Origin: CAWBRT01 sp963832785
GTDB taxonomy: Bacteria > Acidobacteriota > Terriglobia > Terriglobales > Acidobacteriaceae
DNA: 64,000 bases
Assembly: GCA_963832785.1 (NCBI GenBank)
Contig: CAWHVF010000005.1
Span: 372,001 to 436,000 of the forward strand
Reading direction: 5' to 3'
In this document: positions 56,032 to 63,521 of the stretch, one piece after another
How the letters are laid out: each line of letters starts with the position of its first letter
Numbering within the stretch: position 1 is the first letter of the stretch
The notes under the pieces: generated by a model
Told to the model about the DNA's origin: nothing
The model's database searches: none
The model's input: the letters and a program-made list of their open reading frames with translations, nothing else
Translations under genes and position numbers: made by a program

Positions 56032-56310
56032 GCCCGGCTCTCCTGCCCCAATGGAATCATAGGTTTTGCCGCAGTAGGCCCGCTCCGCGAGCGCCGGCTG
56101 ATCGGTGTCGAAACCCGGGCCGAATCTGCGGCTGTTCTAGCATGGGATACAGAGGTATTTCCGCCTGCGGGTCGCCGTAAGCGAACTTCCCGGCTTTTGC
56201 TTCGCGGGCAGGGATCACCTCAGACAGCCAAGGTCACCAGGAACGGCACGGGCTGGACGCCGGCGATATTCATCGGCAGCCAAGCTGTCCGCTATAATCG
56301 GTTCATTCTC

Positions 56311-57000
56311 ATGGTTCGCGACGGAATCTATTACGCGCTGGCAATGCTGCTGGGGGCGGTCATACTGGGCTGGTTGACCGTGCCTGCTCTGGCGGTAATT
56401 CCGTGCGCGCTGGGCGCGTTTTTCCTCTGGTTCTTTCGCGATCCGGAGCGGGCGATTCCGCAACTTCCGCATGCGGTGGTTTCACCCGCCGACGGCAAGG
56501 TAACCACGGCCGCGCTGACCGAAGTGGCCGGGGAGCGGCGGATACGGGTCAGCATCTTCATGAACGTCTTCGACGTGCACGTAAACCGCTCGCCGGTAAG
56601 CGGCCTCATCACCGCCTGCGAATACCGCCGGGGCCGCTTCGACAACGCCATGAGCCCGGCTTCGGTCGAGGCCAACGAGCAAAGTATCTGCACGGTGCGC
56701 ACGGACGAAGGCCAGACCGTCATCTTCAAGCAGATCGCCGGCCTGCTGGCGCGGCGTATCGTCTTCAACCGGCGGGTGGGAGAGCGACTGGAGCGGGGCG
56801 AACGCGTCGGGCTTATCAAGTTCGGATCGCGCTGCGACGTTTTGCTGCCGCCGGAGTCGCAACTGGCAGTCCGGGTCGGCGAGAAGGTAAAGTGCGGGTC
56901 AAGCATTCTAGGCGCGCTCCCACAACCGGCGCCCGCCCGGAGCGCTAACTCAGCGGCCGGTGCCAAATCGGCCTCCAGCCCCGAGGAGAGTCCGCGATGA
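56311..57000 (+). CDS. psd: Phosphatidylserine decarboxylase proenzyme (short type)
   Basis: A 229-residue enzyme that makes phosphatidylethanolamine. It begins MVRDGIYYALAMLLGAVILG with one or two N-terminal membrane helices. FFLWFFRDPER, VVSPADGKVT and MNVFDVHVNRSPVSG are family signatures. Self-cleavage at GS in LIKFGSRCDVLLP makes the pyruvoyl cofactor at that Ser. The C-terminal Pro/Ser-rich extension is unusual. ATG 56311 is chosen for the conserved N-terminus; an upstream TATAAT at 56293-56298 could be a -10 box but lies very near the start codon. The gene overlaps pssA by four bases. Confidence 0.92.
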   Translation: MVRDGIYYALAMLLGAVILGWLTVPALAVIPCALGAFFLWFFRDPERAIPQLPHAVVSPADGKVTTAALTEVAGERRIRVSIFMNVFDVHVNRSPVSGLITACEYRRGRFDNAMSPASVEANEQSICTVRTDEGQTVIFKQIAGLLARRIVFNRRVGERLERGERVGLIKFGSRCDVLLPPESQLAVRVGEKVKCGSSILGALPQPAPARSANSAAGAKSASSPEESPR

Positions 57001-57863
57001 ACGTCTTCGGCCGCCGCCGCGAAGACCGGCCGCCACGGCGCATGCGCAAAGGCATGTATCTGCTGCCATCGCTGTTCACCACGGCGAACCTGGCCGCCGG
57101 TTACTATGCCATCTCGCACACGGTATTGGGCAGCGCCAGCGAGCGTTTGCATTTCGACCATGCTGCCATCGCCATCGGCTTTGCCGTGCTCTTCGATGGC
57201 ATAGACGGCGCCATTGCGCGGCTGACCGGCACCACCAGCGATTTCGGCCGGGAACTGGATTCGCTGGCCGACGTCGTAACCTTTGGAGTAGCCCCGGCAT
57301 TGCTGGCCTGGATGTGGGGCTCCCGCTCTCTGGCGCCCACCAGCGATCCGGCGCTGCGCTTCTGGGTGTTGCAACTGGGCGCGATCATCTCATTCATATT
57401 CCTGGCGGCGGGCGCAGCCCGGCTGGCGCGCTTCAACATCACACTCAATCCGCAGCCCGCCAACCCCGGACGGCCGGGACGCAAGTACTTCGTCGGCATG
57501 CCGATTCCCGGCGGCGCCGCCTGCGTCGCCGTCATGGTGCATTTGGTGCGGGGCACGCCCATCGAGACCTGGTGGGTGGCCGCGTTCTGGTTTGCCGGGA
57601 TCGGGCTGCTGGCTTTTCTGATGGTAAGCCGCTGGCGCTTCTGGAGCGCCAAGAACCTGGATTTCCATAACCGGCAGCCCTTCTGGATTGTGCTGGTGTT
57701 GTGCGTCATTATCGCCCTGGTGTGGAATTTCTCGCGCATCGTGCTGTTCGCCTTCGCCGTGTTGTATATGCTCTCGGGGGTATGGTCGAGGCTGCACTAC
57801 GCCCTGCGGCGACGCACCGCCATGCCGCCCGCCTCCCACCAGCAAGAGGTTACCGGACACTGA
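56997..57863 (+). CDS. pssA: CDP-diacylglycerol–serine O-phosphatidyltransferase
   Basis: A 288-residue integral membrane enzyme that makes phosphatidylserine. The CDP-alcohol phosphotransferase motif (D-G-x2-A-R-x8-G-x3-D-x3-D) is present in FDGIDGAIARLTGTTSDFGR ELDSLADVVTFG. About six to eight membrane helices are visible. GAGGAG precedes the start. It is coupled to psd by a four-base overlap (ATGA), so the pathway is a two-step operon from CDP-DAG to PE. The next gene overlaps by one base (TGATG). Confidence 0.93.
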   Translation: MNVFGRRREDRPPRRMRKGMYLLPSLFTTANLAAGYYAISHTVLGSASERLHFDHAAIAIGFAVLFDGIDGAIARLTGTTSDFGRELDSLADVVTFGVAPALLAWMWGSRSLAPTSDPALRFWVLQLGAIISFIFLAAGAARLARFNITLNPQPANPGRPGRKYFVGMPIPGGAACVAVMVHLVRGTPIETWWVAAFWFAGIGLLAFLMVSRWRFWSAKNLDFHNRQPFWIVLVLCVIIALVWNFSRIVLFAFAVLYMLSGVWSRLHYALRRRTAMPPASHQQEVTGH

Positions 57864-58924
57864 TGAAAAGCCCGAAGCCGGCCGACAGCAAAAAACGCGC
57901 AGCGCAGTTCCGGGTGGCCATCATCGGGGCGGCAACGCTCAAGGGCAAGGAAGTCAAGGAGCTGCTCACCGAGCGCGGATTTCCCGCGGCCGACGTGCGC
58001 CTGCTCGATGACGAAGAATCGCTGGGACAACTGGAAGCGGTCGGCGACGAGCCTACCTTCGTGCAAGGCGTGGTGCCGGAGAATCTGGAGGGCGTGGACT
58101 TCGCCTTTTTCGCTGCCGAGCAGAGTTTTACGGCCAAGACCTGGGAGATGGCCCGGCGCGCCGGCTGCGAGATTATCGATCTGTCTTACGCGCTGGAATC
58201 CCGGATCGACATCAACATTCGCGCCCCCTGGCTGGAACATGAGCTCGGGGAAGGTCATCCCGTGCAACTGGCTTCGGCGCCGGTGGTGGTGGCGCATCCG
58301 GTGGCGGCGGTGCTGGCGCTGCTGCTGGTGAGGCTGAGCAGACATCACAAAATCCGTCACGTGAATGCCACCATTTTCGAGCCGGCCAGCGAGCACGGGC
58401 GGCGCGGCATGGATGAGTTGCACGACCAGACGGTGAACCTGCTGTCGTTCCAGCAACTGCCAACCGTGGTTTATGGGACGCAGGTGGCATTCAACGTGGT
58501 GCCTTCTTACGGTGAAGGCGTCGAACCCGCCCTGGCCAGCATCGAACAGCGCGTGCTGCAGCACTACCGCGCCATTGCCGGCGGGCGCGCGCCGGCGCCC
58601 GCCCTGATGTTGCTGCACGCTCCCGTCTTTCATGCCTACACCTTTTCAATCTACGTCGAGCTGCAGTCGGCAATCTCGCAGGGCGACTTCGAGGCGGCGC
58701 TGGCGGGCGAGCACCTGGAGATCGTACGCACCCAGCAGGGCGAACCGAGCAACCTGAACGCCTCCGGGCAAACGCGGGTCCAGATAGCCATCCGCGGCGA
58801 CGCCCAGCGCGAGACCGGCTTCTGGATCTGGGCGGCGGCCGATAACCTGCGCATCGCAGCTTCGCTGGCGGTCGAGGCGGCTGAGGACATGGCCGCTACC
58901 AGGCCACGGGGACAGGTGCAATGA
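57863..58924 (+). CDS. Catalytically degenerate aspartate-semialdehyde dehydrogenase-like protein
   Basis: A 353-residue protein with the Asd/ArgC fold. The Rossmann part has FRVAIIGAATLKGKEVKELL and DFAFFAAEQSF; the dimerisation half has FEPASEHGRRGMDELHDQT and NVVPSYGEGVEP. In true Asd the catalytic Cys follows a PNC motif; here the equivalent is VVVAHPVAAVLAL, so Cys appears to be absent. It may be a structural or regulatory paralogue. ATG 57863 overlaps the pssA stop (TGATG), so it belongs to the phospholipid operon, an unexpected partnership. Confidence 0.75.
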   Translation: MKSPKPADSKKRAAQFRVAIIGAATLKGKEVKELLTERGFPAADVRLLDDEESLGQLEAVGDEPTFVQGVVPENLEGVDFAFFAAEQSFTAKTWEMARRAGCEIIDLSYALESRIDINIRAPWLEHELGEGHPVQLASAPVVVAHPVAAVLALLLVRLSRHHKIRHVNATIFEPASEHGRRGMDELHDQTVNLLSFQQLPTVVYGTQVAFNVVPSYGEGVEPALASIEQRVLQHYRAIAGGRAPAPALMLLHAPVFHAYTFSIYVELQSAISQGDFEAALAGEHLEIVRTQQGEPSNLNASGQTRVQIAIRGDAQRETGFWIWAAADNLRIAASLAVEAAEDMAATRPRGQVQ

Positions 58925-58965
58925 AGCCAATCGCATTTTGGTTATTCCGGAGGGCAGGGCTAAAC

Positions 58966-59082
58966 AGGCTGCGGAAAAACAGATTTCAGATCGGGCGGGA
59001 CTACAAGATCTTGTTAGCTGCTCTTACCGTGCCCACATCCATAGCGCCTCGCTTGTTGCTTCGGCGCGTTTTTCCGCAGCCT
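58966..59082 (-). repeat. Dispersed ~118-bp repeat with terminal inverted repeats, copy 2
   Basis: Bounded by AGGCTGCGGAAAAAC (58966-58980) and its exact complement GTTTTTCCGCAGCCT (59068-59082), with an interior that is the reverse complement of the 33376-33494 copy. It lies between the Asd-like gene and lptE, presumably inside the transcript. The two copies are in opposite orientation 25.6 kb apart. Confidence 0.8.
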
Positions 59083-59112
59083 CTAAAGCCGTGCCTTTTC
59101 AAAGAACGGCTT

Positions 59113-59631
59113 ATGAAACCAGCGCTGGCGATACTTGCCGCGATTCTTCTCTGCGCCTCGTTCGGCTGCGGTTATCACGTGGCGGGCAAGGCCTCGCGCC
59201 TGCCTGAAAGCGTGCGCACGATCGCCATTCCGACCTTCGAGAACAAAACTCAGGCCTACCGCATCGAAGCCCGGCTCACCGAGGCCGTGGTGCGCGAGTT
59301 CAACACCCGCACCAAGTACCGCATCGTCTCCCGGCCCGAGGGCGCCGACGCCACCCTGCGCGGCACCGTGATTAGCACCCTGATCGAGCCGCTCACCTAT
59401 GACTCGCGCACCGGGCGCGCTTCCAGCGGGGTGATCACCATCCGCGTCGGCGTGTCGCTCACCGATAGCAAAGGCGATGTGTTGTATCGCAACCCGAATT
59501 ACATGTTTCGCGACCAGTACCAGATTTCACGCGAACTTTCCAGCTTCTTCGAGGAGGAAGACCCCGCCTTCGAGCGCCTGTCCACAGACTTCGCCCGCAC
59601 CCTGGTGAGCAACGTTCTGGAGGCCTTCTGA
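59113..59631 (+). CDS. lptE: LPS-assembly lipoprotein LptE
   Basis: A 172-residue lipoprotein. The signal peptide ends in ASFGCGYH, a lipobox with Cys at residue 19. The mature protein shows GYHVAGKASRLPESVRTIAI PTFENKTQAYRIE and RLTEAVVREFNTRTKYRI, a family entry and alpha/beta pattern of LptE. It plugs the LptD barrel in the outer membrane. ATG 59113 is chosen because a longer frame to 58921 only translates the repeat. The stop is immediately upstream of, or overlaps, the holA frame; lptE-holA order is common. Confidence 0.85.
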   Translation: MKPALAILAAILLCASFGCGYHVAGKASRLPESVRTIAIPTFENKTQAYRIEARLTEAVVREFNTRTKYRIVSRPEGADATLRGTVISTLIEPLTYDSRTGRASSGVITIRVGVSLTDSKGDVLYRNPNYMFRDQYQISRELSSFFEEEDPAFERLSTDFARTLVSNVLEAF

Positions 59632-59666
59632 AGAGTTTTTCCGCAATCGCACGCTTCCTGGCCGAC

Positions 59667-60749
59667 GTGAAAGCGGGCAAGCTGAAGCCTGGATACGTGC
59701 TGGTCGGAGACGAAGCTTATCTGCGCAAGCAGTGCCGTCAGGCGGTGCTGGAGCATCTGCTGCCGCCGGAGACGCGCGATTTCAACCTGCATGAGCTTGA
59801 CCTGGAGGAGACTCCGCTGCGGGAGATCCTGGACCGGGCGCGCACCCCGTCGCTGATGGCGCCCTTCCAGGTTTTCTTCGTGCGCGGCGTGAAGGCGCTC
59901 TACGGGCGGGGAAAGCGCGAGGCCGAGTTCGCCGCCCTGCAGGAATATTTTCGCGATCCCAATCCCGGCGCTCTCATTGTTTTTGTCGCCGACCACATTG
60001 CCATCCCCACCGATGCTCGCCGCATGGAGCTGACCGACAAGGAACGCTACGAGCGCATACGCGAGACCCTGGGCGCGCTCTGCCCGCTGATCGAATTGGC
60101 CCGGCCGGGCGAAGATGAGGCAATAGAGTGGATCAACAGCTCCGCGCAAGGCGTAAAGGTCGATGCCGACGCGGCTCGCGAGCTGGTGGATGCGCTCGGT
60201 GGCGATATGACCATGATCTGCGGCGAGCTGGAGAAGCTCACCCTCTACGTGGGCGAGAAGAAGCGAATCACCTTGGCCGACGTAGAGACGATGGTGCTGG
60301 CCGCCAAGCAGCGCACGCTCTACGATCTGACTGATGCCATCTCCGCCAAGGACCGTCCCCGCGCCCTGGCGATCCTGGACGCCATAATTTCCACCGGCGA
60401 CGGCGACGATGCCGCCATCGGCCATCTTCACATGCTGGCCCGCACCTTCCGCCAGATGCTGGTCATCAACGAGCGCAGCGTGCGCGACACGCGAACCCTC
60501 TGGCAGGTGCTGTGGCCGGGCTTCCGCGTGCCGCCGTTCGCCGCCGATGACCTGATCCGCCAGGCGCGCCGCTATAAGTCGCGGCGGGAGCTGACGCGCG
60601 CCCTGCGCCTGATCGCGCGCGCCGACCTGGCGTTGCGCTCCAGCCCGCCCAGCAAGCGCCTGGTGCTGGAAAGCCTGGTGCTCGAACTTTCCTCGCCGCC
60701 CAAGCCCGCCGAAGCGCCGCCCTGGCAGCAGCAGGAGTTGCAGGTCTGA
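59667..60749 (+). CDS. holA: DNA polymerase III subunit delta
   Basis: A protein of about 360 residues from the clamp loader. It has GYVLVGDEAYLRKQCRQAVL at the start, the N-terminal Rossmann-like domain (VFFVRGVKALYG, LIVFVADHIAIP), then a lid domain (ELVDALGGDMTMICGELEKL TLYVG) and a helical collar (FRQMLVINERS, AADDLIRQARRYKSRRELT). GTG 59667 is a usable start, but the frame is open to CTG 59628 at the lptE stop, adding KSFSAIARFLADV, which looks authentic and may mean a non-ATG start there. It is co-transcribed with lptE. Confidence 0.87.
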   Translation: MKAGKLKPGYVLVGDEAYLRKQCRQAVLEHLLPPETRDFNLHELDLEETPLREILDRARTPSLMAPFQVFFVRGVKALYGRGKREAEFAALQEYFRDPNPGALIVFVADHIAIPTDARRMELTDKERYERIRETLGALCPLIELARPGEDEAIEWINSSAQGVKVDADAARELVDALGGDMTMICGELEKLTLYVGEKKRITLADVETMVLAAKQRTLYDLTDAISAKDRPRALAILDAIISTGDGDDAAIGHLHMLARTFRQMLVINERSVRDTRTLWQVLWPGFRVPPFAADDLIRQARRYKSRRELTRALRLIARADLALRSSPPSKRLVLESLVLELSSPPKPAEAPPWQQQELQV

Positions 60750-61151
60750 ACGCGCGGCAGAGTGGAGCGGCTGGAAGCTAACCACAGAGTTGACAGAGTT
60801 GCACAGAGCGGATAAGGCTCGTCGCCGTCGCTCGCCGTGGTGTCATTTTTGGGAGAGAATCATCATTGCTGGATGCGCTCTGGAGCCACTTCCCGAGAAT
60901 GTGTGCCTTCAAATGAGGTGTCATCCTGTCTATAACGGCGTTGGCCTTGTCACTGGAAAGTTGTCATGGCGAGCGGAGGCGCGCCGCGCCGCAGTCGAGC
61001 CACCTTGTGTTTTCCGGCACCAAACACAAGGTTCCTCCACTCCGCCGCGCGGTGCGCGGCTCCGGTTGATCTCATAACGACGTTGGCTCCGCTGGCCAGA
61101 GTACGATGGTCAGCTGACGAAGCAAACCGGAACTCGGGAACGGAGCCAACG
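60750..61151. other. 402-bp non-coding region leading into the IS110 element
   Basis: No gene is seen. It contains the 34-bp left arm (60919-60952), then a palindromic block with a perfect 11-bp hairpin (ACCTTGTGTTT at 61002-61012, AAACACAAGGT at 61022-61032) and a second 11-bp pair, CGTTGGCTCCG near 61083 and CGGAGCCAACG at 61141-61151, ending one base before the transposase start. IS110 elements keep structured guide (bridge) RNA in a non-coding end, so these hairpins are candidates. Confidence 0.5.
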
Positions 61152-62444
61152 ATGTTGATTATAGGCTGTGATTTCCATGCTGGGTTTCAGGTTTTGTCGA
61201 TCTTTGACAACCGAAGCGGTGAGGTGAGCGAGAAGCGGCTGGCGCATCCTCAGGAAGCGATCGTGTTTTACCGGGGTTTGAAAGAGCCGGCTCGGGTGGG
61301 GATCGAAGCGGGGGCGCCATGTCAGTGGTTTCGGCGGTTGCTGGCCGAGTGCGGTCACCAGCTGTGGGTAGGGGATGCGGCGAAGATTCGCGCGGCGGAG
61401 ACGCGCAAGCAGAAGACTGATCGCCGCGACGCCGAGTTGATCATGCGCTTGCTGGTGGAGGGGCGATTTCCGCGGATCTGGGTTCCGACAGAAGCCGAGC
61501 GGGACGTGCGGCAGTTGCTAATGGACCGGCATCACCGCCTGCGGACACGGACGGCGGCCAAGAACCAGTTGCAGTCGCTGGCCATGAACCAGGGAGTACG
61601 GAAGGGTAAGCGGCTGTGGAGTGCGTCCGGGAGGCAGTTGTTGGCCGATCTGGCGATGCTGCCGCAGGCGGCGCGCCGTCGCGACCAGTTGCTGGAATGG
61701 GTTGGGGTGCTGGATCAGCAGATTGCGGCACTGGACGTTATGATTTCGGGGGAAGTTAGGCGGCGAGCTGACGCCAGGTTACTGATGACGCATCCCGGCA
61801 TCGGTCCACAGACGGCCCTGGCCACGGTACTGACCCTGGGAGAGGTGCATCGGTTTGCGCACGCGCGTAAGGTGCCGAGCTATCTGGGACTGGTTCCCAG
61901 CGAGTACAGCTCGGGAGGCAAGCAGCGGCTGGGACACATCAGCAAGCAGGGATCAGCGCTGATGCGGTTTCTGCTGGTGGAAGCCGGCCAGACGGCGGTG
62001 CGATTGGACGAGGAGTTGAAGCGCATCTACAAACGGATGTGGGTGCGCAAAGGCAATCGCGCGGTGGCCAAGGTCATGGTGGCCCGCCGCCTGGCAGTGA
62101 GATTGTACTGGATGCTCCGCAACCAGTGGACGTATGCGGAGTTGGTTCGTCAGGCGGGTGAGCCCGAGTCATTCCGTGGCAAGCAGTAACTGAGCCGTCC
62201 GGTTGTGTGGGCAGCCCGCCTCCCTTGGGAGCAAGGGAGTTCGAAGAAGAGAATCTTGGCAGCAGTTGCCGAATAGATGGCTGGTGGAACCAAAGTTCCA
62301 CCGCAGATTCTAACAACGAGCCCGGAGATGCTTCGTACAAAAGCAACAGCAAAGGCAACAACGCTGGGGAAAGGGAAAAGGCACCGTCCCTCGATAGGAG
62401 TCGTGTGCCTTGACAATACCAACGCCGTTATAGACGGAATGACA
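60919..62444 (+). mobile_element. IS110-family insertion bracketed by 34-bp inverted arms
   Basis: The element carries one transposase gene (61152-62189). The outer 34-bp arms (60919-60952, 62411-62444) are inverted copies matching at about 30 of 34 positions, including the exact GTCTATAACGGCGTTGG. IS110-family elements normally lack such long terminal inverted repeats, so the arms more likely belong to a palindromic target into which the element inserted. The exact IS ends therefore lie inside the arms. The right flank holds two perfect hairpins (CTCCCTT/AAGGGAG at 62220-62239 and GGTGGAAC/GTTCCACC at 62283-62302). Confidence 0.75.
61152..62189 (+). CDS. IS110-family transposase (DEDD recombinase)
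   Basis: A 345-residue transposase starting at ATG 61152. The N-terminal RuvC-like DEDD domain shows the acidic residues in IIGCDFHAGFQ, VGIEAGAPCQW and KTDRRDAELIMRLL. The C-terminal Transposase_20 domain has MTHPGIGPQTALATVLTLGE and SYLGLVPSEYSSGGKQRLGH ISKQGSALMRFLLVEA with the catalytic serine. In this family the recombinase is guided by a bridge RNA from a non-coding end. The gene is intact. Longer in-frame starts (to 60966) would translate the palindromic leader. Confidence 0.95.
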   Translation: MLIIGCDFHAGFQVLSIFDNRSGEVSEKRLAHPQEAIVFYRGLKEPARVGIEAGAPCQWFRRLLAECGHQLWVGDAAKIRAAETRKQKTDRRDAELIMRLLVEGRFPRIWVPTEAERDVRQLLMDRHHRLRTRTAAKNQLQSLAMNQGVRKGKRLWSASGRQLLADLAMLPQAARRRDQLLEWVGVLDQQIAALDVMISGEVRRRADARLLMTHPGIGPQTALATVLTLGEVHRFAHARKVPSYLGLVPSEYSSGGKQRLGHISKQGSALMRFLLVEAGQTAVRLDEELKRIYKRMWVRKGNRAVAKVMVARRLAVRLYWMLRNQWTYAELVRQAGEPESFRGKQ

Positions 62445-62500
62445 ATTCATATTTTGGGAGGACATTATTTTTGCAGTACTCAATAGCCCCTTAGGGAGAT

Positions 62501-62571
62501 ACCTCAGGGACTAAAGGCCGGTCGTATTAGGCATCTGTCCAGCGCGGCTGAAGCCGGGCCCTTTCAAAGAC
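62501..62571 (+). repeat. Dispersed repeat, copy B (partner at 50388-50455)
   Basis: TATTAGGCATCTGTCCAGCG CGGCTGAAGCCGGGCCCTTT matches the sequence at 50.4 kb with several substitutions, in the same orientation. It lies between the IS110 right arm and the sdhB terminator. Confidence 0.6.
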
Positions 62572-62605
62572 GGTACACACCAACTCTGGTTTGCTATAGC
62601 GCTGC

Positions 62606-62641
62606 AAAAATAGCCCCACCACGGCAGCAGCCATGGTGGGG
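62606..62641 (-). terminator. Intrinsic terminator of the sdh operon
   Basis: On the minus strand CCCCACCATGG (62641-62631) pairs with CCGTGGTGGGG (62624-62614) over 11 positions (one U-G) with a six-base loop, followed by CTATTTTT. It lies 24 bp beyond the sdhB stop. Confidence 0.9.
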
Positions 62642-62664
62642 TGCGCGGCACTCATGGTGCGCGG

Positions 62665-63414
62665 TTACGTACTGAAGAAATCCAGGATCGCCCTCTTCAT
62701 CACCTGCCGGCCGACGTCGGCGATGGAGGTGGTAAGCGGAATATCCTTGGGGCAGATCTCGACGCAATTTTGCGCGTAGCCGCACTCCTGGATTCCGCCG
62801 TCGCCCATCAGGGCCAGCAGGCGCTCCTTGGCCAATGCCTTTCCCGTGGGGTGGGTGTTGAACAGGCGCACCTGGGAGATGGCCGCCGCGCCCACGAATC
62901 CCGTGCTTTCGTTGAACTGCGGGCAGACCTCCATGCAGCAGCAGCAGGAGATGCAGCGCGAAAGCGGATAGGCGAGATCCTGCTCATCCGGCGACATGCG
63001 CGGGCCCGCGCCCAGGTCGTAGGTGCCGTCGAGCGGAATCCAGGCCTTGACCATCTTGAGGTTCTCGAACAGCACGCTGCGGTCGACCGAGAGGTCGCGA
63101 ATCACCGGGAACTTGGAGAAAGGCTCCAGGGTGATGGGCTGTTCCAGTTGGTCGATCAGCGCCGAACAGGCCATTCTGGCCTTGCCATTGATGAGCATGG
63201 CGCAGGAGCCGCACACCTCTTCCAGGCAGTTGGAGTCGTAGGTGACCGGGGTTGTGGGCTTGCCGCTCCTGGTCACCGGGTTAGCGGCGATATCCATGAG
63301 GGCGGAAATGACGTTCATCCCCTGCCTCCAGGGAACTTCGAACTCTTCCCACACGGCTTGCGCCTGAGGATCGGCCTGGCGTTTGATCTTGAGTGCGATT
63401 GTTTTGTTGGCCAT
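62665..63414 (-). CDS. sdhB: Succinate dehydrogenase / fumarate reductase iron-sulfur subunit
   Basis: A 249-residue iron-sulfur protein of complex II. The [2Fe-2S] ligands are in NCLEEVCGSCAM and the later Cys of RMACSAL. The [4Fe-4S]/[3Fe-4S] cluster ligands are in CISCCCCMEVCP and CGYAQNCVEICPKDIP. It shuttles electrons from the flavoprotein to quinone. ATG 63414 is chosen because its N-terminus is conventional and GAAGG lies upstream; TTG 63420 is an alternative. It lies 107 bp downstream of sdhA and ends in an intrinsic terminator. Confidence 0.95.
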   Translation of the reverse strand: MANKTIALKIKRQADPQAQAVWEEFEVPWRQGMNVISALMDIAANPVTRSGKPTTPVTYDSNCLEEVCGSCAMLINGKARMACSALIDQLEQPITLEPFSKFPVIRDLSVDRSVLFENLKMVKAWIPLDGTYDLGAGPRMSPDEQDLAYPLSRCISCCCCMEVCPQFNESTGFVGAAAISQVRLFNTHPTGKALAKERLLALMGDGGIQECGYAQNCVEICPKDIPLTTSIADVGRQVMKRAILDFFST

Positions 63415-63521
63415 CTTCAAAGCCCTTCGCTTTGTCTCTTTTAGCTTCCTTAAGAACCTAACCTGGATTTCAGGAACTCAGACCCGGCGGTCGTTTCCCT
63501 CCGCGCCGGGCGGGCCGCCTC

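Larger units (their letters stand above)
62190..62664. other. 475-bp non-coding region between transposase and sdhB
   Basis: No gene is recognised. Contents, in order: two perfect hairpins in the IS right end, the right 34-bp arm (62411-62444), a repeat copy at 62501-62571, and the sdhB terminator at 62606-62641. Confidence 0.6.

Noticed and set aside
56293..56298. TATAAT as -10 box of psd
   Set aside because: No matching -35 at the right distance and only 12 nt separate it from the start codon; mentioned only as a possibility.
58921..59112. Longer N-terminus for LptE
   Set aside because: It translates the second copy of the same repeat; the lipoprotein signal begins at 59113.
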